Origin: Drosophila miranda
Taxonomy: Eukaryota; Arthropoda; Insecta; Diptera; Drosophilidae
Assembly (NCBI RefSeq): GCF_003369915.1
Contig: NC_046675.1
Coordinates: 4,774,001-4,838,000, forward strand
Direction of reading: 5' to 3'
Length of the DNA stretch: 64,000 bases
The position numbers were made by a program, and so were the translations under genes. Under the pieces are notes generated by a model that worked only from the letters and a program-made list of their open reading frames with translations, was not told the DNA's origin and ran no database searches. Shown piece by piece: positions 56,001 to 64,000 of the stretch (the stretch's first letter is position 1; the number at the start of each line of letters is the position of its first letter).

Positions 56001-56110
56001 CACAATCATAATGAAGGCCGAGATGATCAGGCAGGCCCTGGAGACATACACGCCCGTCGGCGGTCCATTGAAAACGTACTTCTGGCCATTCTTGGTCTTG
56101 AGCTGACCGC
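50022..56110 (-). CDS. Membrane M1 zinc aminopeptidase (aminopeptidase N family), 5' end incomplete
   Basis: Type II membrane exopeptidase that removes N-terminal residues from extracellular peptides. Nine exons (56110-55924, 55575-55333, 53101-52727, 52664-51231, 51170-51047, 50975-50785, 50722-50555, 50489-50346, 50277-50022) join in phase to 1039 codons before the stop. Order: a cytoplasmic segment with KNGQKYVFNGPPTGVYVSR, a signal anchor at about 30-53, a Pro/Thr-rich stalk, then an N-terminal beta domain starting GWRPLHYSLLIEP. The substrate motif AAMEN (near 414) replaces the usual GAMEN. The zinc motif HELAH...E is at 453-476, followed by the ERAP1-like C-terminal domain. There is no GPI signal at the C-terminus. 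The exon at 56110 starts in mid-codon, so the ATG lies upstream. The long introns (2.2 kb at 53102-55332) are empty. Confidence 0.92.
53102..55332 (-). other. Large intron of the aminopeptidase gene
   Basis: Non-coding. It contains an ACGTAT microsatellite (54641-54664). Open frames here are short, without ATG context or splice partners. Confidence 0.6.
54641..54664. repeat. ACGTAT hexanucleotide microsatellite
   Basis: Four units of a sequence that is its own reverse complement when shifted (TACGTA), in the aminopeptidase intron. Confidence 0.9.
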
Positions 56111-58411
56111 CTGAAAGGAGAGAGAGAGAGAAACATTGGAGAGAGCTATAACTTTAGTGATCTATCAAGGGAGAGAGAGGTATAACTTTATTGGCTGTCA
56201 GATTTCTTAACGCGCCCACAAATTTATGCCCATCGTTTTACGATCAGGGGCCATAAAGTTTATGTTTTGTCCAATTAATTGAATGTTTTCAGTGCATTCA
56301 AAATTTGTTTATAGATTTCTTTGTTTCGATTTCTGTTCGAAATGCCCGGCATGCCGATGCATCATGCGAATGGGCGGCCTGTAAACACTTAATGGCAACA
56401 TCAAACTGATTTATGGCATAATCTAAGCACCAGTTGGAGGGGGAGAGTGCGTGGAAATTAAAAATTGTTAACAGACCATTTAGCGGGGTGTCGACAACGT
56501 CTTCTGCCCCGCGGTGCATCCGCGAAGAGAGTCCCCCCAACTTCTTTGCTCTTCTTTATGGCGAAAATTCAAAGCTGAGTGAAAATTAATGTTTGGCTCA
56601 TTTCTTAGAGCCAAGGAGAACCGACTTGGTCGGGCCTGGACGCATACAAATGATCACAGTGCTTAAAAATAGTCTGCGGATACTTGTCTTTAATTTTTAC
56701 CATATTTATTTTGTAGATACTTCTACGAAAAGATGTTGAGACTAAGATAAAATTTATTGAATTACTGCAGGTGATGTAATTTCAAAAAGTATGCGTAACA
56801 CAGTGCTCGAAATAAGTGTGAGATCACCTGATAAGCTGTGGAATACATACATTCCATGGCAATGATAAGCACAGGAAAACTTGCAATCACTTCAAGATGA
56901 TAAAGAATACGAGTACGGGGTATTGTTATGCGGAAGTAAACAATATCTCGAAAAGAACTTATCTCGAATGCCAGCATATACATATACTTATGCTTGCCAC
57001 TGTGGGCCGACGATTGGGAGCAAAAATAGTAGCACGTGCTGAGAATTTTCAATTACCCGATTACCATTTCTCGCTGGCCTTCAAAGAGAGAGGCCTCACA
57101 GCTTTTTATGATGTGTGCGCATGGCACTTTTATAGGAAAGGCGGAGGCCCAGGCCCAAGCAAATGGGAAAGAAATGCCCCTCAGAATGTCAGTGACTCTT
57201 TCGATGGATGGCTGCTTTTAATTAAATTTCACAAAGAGGTTCGAAACGTTTCGTGGAAAGGCTGCCTGCCCGCCCGCCGTAACTTTCTAACACGCTTTCC
57301 TCTCGCACGCTGTCCCACCTGTTGCAATGCATCTGCGGTTCATCTAAGGGGGCACCGCAGCCACATCTGCCCCCCAGAACCTTCCCCATCTGGCTTTGAT
57401 CTTCGGCCACAGGGAAATGGTATTTATGTGGCATGCCCCGAAAATAAGACCGCCACCTGCAGCTGTGAGGTGATTAGAGAGCCCAGAGATCGCGTGCTCG
57501 TTCGCCTTTGACGGAGTTCTGATAAATCAGTTGTCAAGAACTATAACTCAGTGATAGCAACGCCCTGTTTGCTCTGCCCGCTGAAAGCTTTTCACGATTT
57601 TCCCCCGTGTTCCCAGATTTCCCAGTTCCCCAGTTTTTACTTTTATTTATTGTTTGTTTAGTTTTGCTCTCCACAGAGTGGGAGGTGCTGGAAATTTCAT
57701 TTCTGATGAACACATGACGAACCTCTGGTCTCCATCTGATCTTGTCGTGCCCCACCTGTGTGTGTCTGATGCGTTGCTTTATTAACAGCGGGAGCCTAAG
57801 CACTCCATCCCACCCCGATTCACAGCCAGAGACATGGTGATTTAATATTCATAAGTCGAAGTTTAAGTAGCATCAAGCGACAATAAAACATTCAAATTAA
57901 GTTCCAGACGCCACATTTTGTGAATGAATTTCACATATACTGGTGTCTGCATGTGGGTGTCATGCGTGAGGCGCCACCAAACATTGGATCAAAACGCCCA
58001 CGGGGCCCGACCTTAATGTGGGAATGCCGAACCCGTAAAATTTAACAAAAATGGTTAATGAAAATACTAATTCGAAAGTTGGGATCATCTGGATTGTACA
58101 TATAAAACACAATCATCATAGAGATGTTCTTTTGATGATTTCAAATCCATATCCAGATTATGTAAGGCCAAGAACCGACTTCGTAGTCATTAAAGAACCA
58201 ACCTGTAAAATTTTGTATGTTTCTTTATTTATTTTTTACGACTATATCATAGACTCTATTTCAAGACTGAAAAAATATAAGCATAAATTTTGAAACATAC
58301 CCAAAAATCTGTCCTTTGATATATAATCGAAATGGAAACGTTTTCTAATATTTTTCGTATCATCAAATTTGAAATTACGCAATTTCGTAACGAATCCACG
58401 GAACGTACCAC

Positions 58412-58583
58412 CCCCAACCGGGTCGGAGGATGCGGATGCGGATGATGCCAATGCCGATGAGGAGCAGGGTGGTGGTGGTGGTGGTGGTGATGATAATGAA
58501 GCTGAAGCGGAAGCGGGTGCTGCTGCAGATGGAGCTGTAGATGTTGTGGTGGGCGCGTATATTGCAGATGCCATTAGGGGCAT
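58412..58583 (-). CDS. Candidate first coding exon of the aminopeptidase
   Basis: A minus-strand frame opens with MPLMASAIYAPTTTS and runs through a Ser/Ala region and seven prolines to DPVG. A GTGGTA donor at 58411 leaves phase 1, which would complete GGC with the GC of the exon at 56110. The donor is weak. Such a low-complexity tail is unusual for the family, and a one-in-three phase match could be chance. It contains a GGT microsatellite on the plus strand. Confidence 0.25.
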
Positions 58584-60175
58584 TTGTATCTTGGGATTGG
58601 TATAGGATATGATGGCTGCATGGGATAAGAGGGAGTAGAAGAAAAAACAGATAGGAAGCTGAATTTAAAGCCAAATGAATTTGAAAGCAGGTGAAATGGT
58701 TTTGATTAATACTCGTATTATTAACATTAAATGGAATGCGAAGGGAAATGAGAACAGAACATGTGTAAATGTAAGGGAAAATGAAAAGCCTAGGGGAAAC
58801 TATGGGGTGTGTGTGCAATCGCTGAAGCAGAGCAGCAGCAGCCAATCAGCCACAATTTCCAATTGAAAGACATTTAATCAAATTGACGCCACCGCTGCCA
58901 CAGCGTGGGGGTAAGGTGGTGTCTGCTCTGTGGCATGGGGTAATCGGGGCAGTGGGAATGGTAATGGTAATGGTAATGGTATGTGCAAATGGGGAATGAA
59001 AATGCGTTCATCAGAGCACGTGTCGCGGCAGGGGGGGCTCTATATACCCATTCCCACTCCCCCCCCCCCCTCCGCTCTACTGACGGTATTTGTTGATTTT
59101 TTGAATCGATCTCCGATTGGCGGCGCCCAATTGTTGAAAAATATTGCTAAAAATACAGCCAAATGTGCAATTGTACATGAGATGAGTCCCGCGGTTGAGT
59201 GTGTGTCAGCGGTTCGGTGTTATTCAACTTTGCCAGATCGGCAACTATTCTATAATTAGCCGGCTATAAGGAAATCTTTATACTCGAATGATTTTTGTAC
59301 ATTTATAGAAGAACAATAGATGGGGCGGGAAGTGTTGCCACTGATGAATGGACCTGACGATACCCTACCTTCAGATGTTCAAGCTATTAGCACGTTAATC
59401 TTTCAAGACGATGTTTGTGTTGGGTATTAGCCTTATATGTTACTCGAATTCTTATGATATCCATAATCATATTCATATTCCTAAATGTTAGCACATTTCA
59501 ACATCTCTTCCACATCAAAGTGATCTCCGGACTCGTTTCCGACATCCCAAGACCCCAGAATCCAACCACAAACCACACCATGAATCATCGAATCAGTGGA
59601 TCACTGAAATGAAACGAAATGCCCAACCAACACCTTCTACGCTGAATTGACCCCCCTGGTCAGCCCGTCCCAAGACCCATAGAGGTTTTATTATACCAGT
59701 TCTGGTTTTGGTGTGGCTCGCTTTTGCTTTTGCTTTTGCTTTTGCTGAGGGGCTATTAAACGAAATCGAAATCGAATAACGAACGCAACTTGAGTGCGGC
59801 AACTGTTTGCATTTCGCACACACAGTAGATCGTTTTACACGAAATTAATTTCGGTTTGTTGGCTGATCGTATTACCCGCAGAAGGGGACCATGGACTGGG
59901 GTACTCCCAGTATCTTAATGACTCAATCATGCGTTAAATGCCAAAAACATGGCTAAGCATGTACATAAAACGAATACACAGATAGACGATTGTATGTTTT
60001 AACAAGAGTTCAATAACAGCCAACGATAATATTTGATTATTCGACTTTGAACTTGGGAATTGCTTTTGGAAAACCCAAAGGAAGTTGATCACATTTGTGG
60101 TTTGGCAAAGAGGAGAAATAATATGTCGAAAATACTTCGAATATTGCTATTTCTCAAGCGGGTTTTAATGTGTTC
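58584..60175. other. Non-coding spacer or first-intron DNA
   Basis: No coding exon is recognised. The stretch holds GGTAAT repeats near 58960, a C-run near 59062 and a (GCTTTT)n tract near 59720-59745. Confidence 0.5.
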
Positions 60176-60180
60176 TGAAG

Positions 60181-60690
60181 AGTGCCAATCAAAAACCAGC
60201 CCAAAAATATTGTTCTTCTATCAAAGTGTGTTTGAAAAAGAGTAATAATACACGGAATACAGTGGAAGAAAGTCCATACACTTATAGGATTTCATTGCTT
60301 AAAGGGAGTTCCATGTGCTAATTTCCCTGGGGATTTTTTAAGCTTTCGTAGAGTGCTCAGATATTGTTATTATGTCTAAGTGTGATTGAAAAAGAGCCAT
60401 TATACACAGAATACAGTGGAAGAAAGTCCATTCACTTATAGGATTTCATTGCTTATAGGGGAGTTCTATGTTGAAAGTAGTTTTCGTAGGTTTTAAGGAA
60501 GCATTTGCTCTACTTAAAGAGCGCCAATCCAAAACTAGCCCAAAAATATTGTTCATCTGTCGAAGTGTGATTGAAAAAGAGCCATTATACATAGAATCAG
60601 TTCATTCCCTTATGAGATTTCATTGCTTATAAGGGAGTTCCATATTTAAAAGAGTTTTCGTAGGTTTTAGGTAAGCATTTGTTCAAATAA
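60181..60690. repeat. Degenerate tandem repeat of three units, period about 155-185 bp
   Basis: Shared blocks in order are GCCAATCAAAAACCAGCCCA-like, AATATTGTTCTTCTATCAAAG-like, TTGAAAAAGAG (60232, 60386, 60571), ATACA.(G)GAATACAGTGGAAGA, ACTTATAGGATTTCATTGCTTA, GGGAGTTCCAT and TTTTCGTAGGTTTTA. Units one and three keep the first block, while unit two has lost most of it. There is no open frame across the array. Confidence 0.85.
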
Positions 60691-60699
60691 CGATAGAAT

Positions 60700-63600
60700 T
60701 TTGGTTCTATTGCGCAATCCCTTCAGTGATTTCATTCATCAAACATTAGTTTATGCATATTTATAAACGGGAACTGCCTTTGCAAAGACCCACCACAGAA
60801 CACCTCGTCTCGTACAACAAATGTTTCATTGTGAAAGACCCTACATGAGGGGACACAGGAACTCTTATCGGTTGCCCCTCCCCCCAGGTGCACACTCGCT
60901 CGACACTTAATTGCAAAGAAATTGTCGCATTTACGTCACGAAACTGCTTTCTTCGGCCATCGCCACTCACTGTTCCCCGTCCCCTTTCCCGTTCCCGTTC
61001 CCATTTCCCAGCCCATATCTTATCTGCAACATCGGAGTCACGGCGAGACAAACAAACGTTTCGTTTCAGTGTTCCTGCTTTTGTTGTTGTTAATTGTGCA
61101 TGTTGGAGCATGTTTGAGGAGCCCTCTCTCTCCTTCTCTCGCTCCCTCTTCCTCCCTCTTCACACCTTCAAGCAGTGCAATTCAATTTGATTTTCGTTCG
61201 CTGTCTGCCAGGCCGAGTGTGTGTCATATTTAATGATAACCCATTTTCACTTCCCCCCCGCCCCCCTCTGAAAACTCCGGGCAAAGGGTGGCAGGAATGT
61301 AGGTTACATAAACAACTTCTGGTCATGCTTACAAGTGCCTTTCTTTGAGTTGCTTAATGGCCCAAAAGATGCCCGATCTCCGATAGCCGTCGATGACGAA
61401 GGGCCCTTCTCTCTCTCTCTTGGAAGGAGGTCACTCTTTGTGCGGGTCTCGAGTTCTTTCATGAATGCTCACCATATGCCAGGGATCTGTCTGCATTTTT
61501 TGCATTTCCTTTGCAATTTAATTCCTCGCTGACCCAATTCTTCTCCCTGAGCATTTCTGCATTCATAATTCATTATTCATTATTCACACAAGAGCAAATC
61601 TGTCGCCTTGCATAGGGAAAGATGTCGCTCAGACGAGGCTGAGGAGTGCAGAAGACACAGACATATGGCATCTGGTTTTTGGGTCATCTCAAGAGAAAGG
61701 CATACCAGTGCCCGATTGGGCGAAAATGTCTTTTAATTGGCAAGCAATTAGGCGGCTAAATAAAAACTACTTTATATGGCCGCCCAAATGTCTGGCCTAA
61801 CAAACAAAACAAAAAACAATAACTAATGTTTAAACCGCTTCGCATTGTCAATTGCTAAAAGTTGACACAGAGAAAGAGGGGGGCAGGCAGGAGGGCATTC
61901 AATTGTGGCAGAGTTGAGTGAACTTTGGCTAGAACGTGTCGAGGAACTTGAATGGAGTCTCTCTATCTCTCTCTCTCTCTCTTTTCCCATTTTGCATGTC
62001 TCTAATGAACCATTCAGCCGCTCTGCAGAGGGGGGAAGGCAAAAAGAACTGATTCGAGGGTGTGGAGATTCCGCGGAAATGTCAGCCCACAGGCCCATAC
62101 ATAACTCATGGAACTCCAATTGGAAATTAGAAATGTTGCATGCAACGAGGTAATAAACAATTCATTTGTTGTCTCATCAAGCGAGCAACAAAACTCCAAA
62201 CAAAACTCTCGTGAAACGACACACAAAAAAAGAGCCCTGAAAATTGAGATCCAAATTGTTTATTTGACTTTTCTTTTCTTTGTGGGTCTTAAAGGCCTTT
62301 ACTTTGACGCCTCGACGAAAACTGTTTACTTCTCCGAGAGCTTGACCCAACATTTATTTGCTTTGATTTCTGCCGCGTCAAGCTCCGATTCGGGAGAATT
62401 TTTTTTGGGCTGAAAGACAAACAAAACTGAAACATTCACAATTTTGAAAGCTGATGAATACTAATGCTTGGAAATCAGTTTATAATGCTGCTGATCCCAA
62501 TGCTTAGGCTTCCAGTTGGATATTACCATAACCCGCCCGGAATCGGTATTTGGAATTTTATTTTAATATTCAATACTTTCCACTTGGCGAAAAGAAAAGA
62601 AATGAAACCGAAAGTGAGAGAAGAACAGCTAATGAAGTCGTCCAGACAATGCAGTTAATTATCCCCCAGATGGGGAATGGGGATGGGGATGGAGTTCCCT
62701 TTGGGTCACGTTTCCGGTGCATGAAACCAAAAACCAGTCGCACTATTTGCAGTTACCCAACGGTAGCTAAAAGATTCGGGAAGGGAGATATAATTATAAT
62801 TATGAGCCACAAGCAGAGGCCCCCCCTGCTCTGTGCAACACATTGTATCAACATGGGGTGGCAGAGCAAGCAAAACTCTGAGATATCCGACAGAACTTGC
62901 CACCTCTGCACCTTCCAGGCAGCCAGGCAGGCAGTGCTGCTGATGACAGCATCAGATACACTCGTAGAGGAGAAGCAGTCTGCCGGGGGGCAGCGGGGAT
63001 GGGAGGCAGCGACAACATTTGGTATCCAAATAGCTTGACTGCCACAAACAGGCCTTGAGACTTAAATGTTTCTGTGCTCCAGCTACAAGTCGCTTGGCTG
63101 TGATTTATCATCCACTGTCGTTGACACTGAATGGGGCACTTTGCTCCCCTCTTGCACCTCAGAGCTGTGGCTGCTGCTGCTGCCTGTGGGCGTGTCCATG
63201 CCCCATGGATCGTGCAACTCGAAATGCAATTCGTTTCACTCCACAAATTAGCATACGATTATCATTATGCCAGGCAAGGCGCACAGTTCTGCATGTCACA
63301 GATCAAGGGAATGGTGCATGAGAGAAGATGGGGAGATGGGGAAACCCTTGGGTGCAGAAAATACGTGTCACTGGAAGAGGTACGGATATGTACGTAATTG
63401 CTATTACTTATTGGAGATACTCCAAGAGATTGATCTCTCATTCGACCTACATTCTCCCTATACCATCCCCTCCTCTCTTAGACCTTGCCCCAAATGATGA
63501 TCTCAATTCCAATCACATTCCGTTCAAACTTTACACCTTGTCCACATTATGCCGAGCACAACCTTCAGTAGCAGCCCCCAAAAAAAAAATGACAAATTAA

Positions 63601-64000
63601 GCGACACTCGAAAGCGACACCAACCGTACACCGACCGGCACTTGCCGTGCAGTTTTCGAGTGCGGCTAATTTGTAAATTAAATTAGCGCTCAGTCCCATT
63701 TGCCACTCCACGCCACGCCAGAGCCTCCACTCGACTCGACTCGACTCGACAACAAAGCAGCCGTCAGTTCGTCTTTCGGGCCATAGTAAACCCCACTCAA
63801 CCCAATTTTAATTAGACGGCCAAGCCACGAGAAAAAAATAACCTTCCAACGAGTAGGAGACGTTGTTGTGGGTGGAGTTGGAGATCGTTTTGCATGTCGG
63901 ACAAAACCTCGACAGAAAGCCATAAAAAACTGGACGATATAAAGCCATAAACAAGCCACGCAAAACCTGGCTCGGTTGCTACCTGGAACTGTCAGTGGGA
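60700..64000. other. Non-coding DNA at the window end
   Basis: No exon is supported on either strand. The stretch contains CT-rich runs (61125-61165, 61960-61985) and a TCGAC microsatellite (63731-63750). Open frames are of chance size. A 5' exon of the aminopeptidase or of a gene beyond the window could lie here undetected. Confidence 0.45.
63731..63750. repeat. TCGAC pentanucleotide microsatellite
   Basis: Four perfect tandem TCGAC units. Confidence 0.9.

Noticed and set aside
56897-57511. 204-codon open frame on the plus strand
   Set aside because: No domain, no splice sites, and mixed composition. It sits in intronic or spacer DNA and looks like a chance frame.
1-64000. CRISPR arrays, riboswitches, bacterial operons or phage genes
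   Set aside because: The window is eukaryotic with spliced genes. The periodic arrays found are degenerate tandem repeats without spacer structure.

Overview
The window is insect nuclear DNA, most likely a Drosophila species of the Sophophora type. Genes are split by many short GT-AG introns of 55 to 80 bp, use a GC-biased third codon position, and lie in long AT-rich spacers. The spacers are full of simple repeats, TATCGATA (DRE) sites and GAGA tracts. Several proteins match fly families that neighbour each other on D. melanogaster chromosome arm 3R (a tetraspanin of the Tsp97E type and a uridine phosphorylase of the CG6330 type), so this is probably the Muller E element. The doublet repeats and tandem blocks are not ones I know from D. 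melanogaster; an obscura-group species is a guess.

Layout: 1-6.37 kb is non-coding. 6.37-15.8 kb (+) is a seven-coding-exon gene for a membrane-anchored PAN/zona pellucida apical matrix protein. 15.8-22.2 kb shows no gene. 22.5-26.2 kb (+) is a tetraspanin with two alternative last exons, preceded by a repeat doublet. 26.5-27.0 kb (-) is an unrecognised two-exon gene fragment. 29.4-30.1 kb (-) is an intact, diverged proteasome beta-4 paralogue. 30.6-38.9 kb (+) is a uridine phosphorylase gene with two promoters and two alternative first coding exons. 38.9-42.4 kb holds transposon debris plus a tiny gene and its broken copy. 42.4-44.0 kb (+) is a second, diverged uridine phosphorylase. 44.05-45.75 kb (-) is a SPAG1-type TPR co-chaperone. 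Two identical tRNA-Gln(TTG) genes follow at 46.0-46.35 kb. 46.8-48.4 kb (-) is a protein with two Myb/SANT-like domains whose start codon is split by an intron. 48.4-49.0 kb carries a second doublet of the repeat seen upstream of the tetraspanin. 50.0-56.1 kb (-) is a type II membrane M1 aminopeptidase whose first exon is not securely located. 56.1-64 kb is otherwise non-coding, with a 3x tandem repeat at 60.2-60.7 kb.

The genes do not form one pathway. The two uridine phosphorylases are tandem paralogues in pyrimidine salvage. The ZP protein, tetraspanin and aminopeptidase act at the cell surface. The SPAG1-type protein is expected to act in axonemal dynein assembly. The most unusual signals are: a dispersed repeat present as a doublet in the same orientation just upstream of two unrelated genes; the two-promoter uridine phosphorylase; the second uridine phosphorylase with an implausible 34-nt first intron; and a lineage-restricted-looking proteasome beta-4 paralogue. 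Exon coordinates were derived by hand from splice sites and reading-phase agreement, so UTR ends and transcription starts are approximate.
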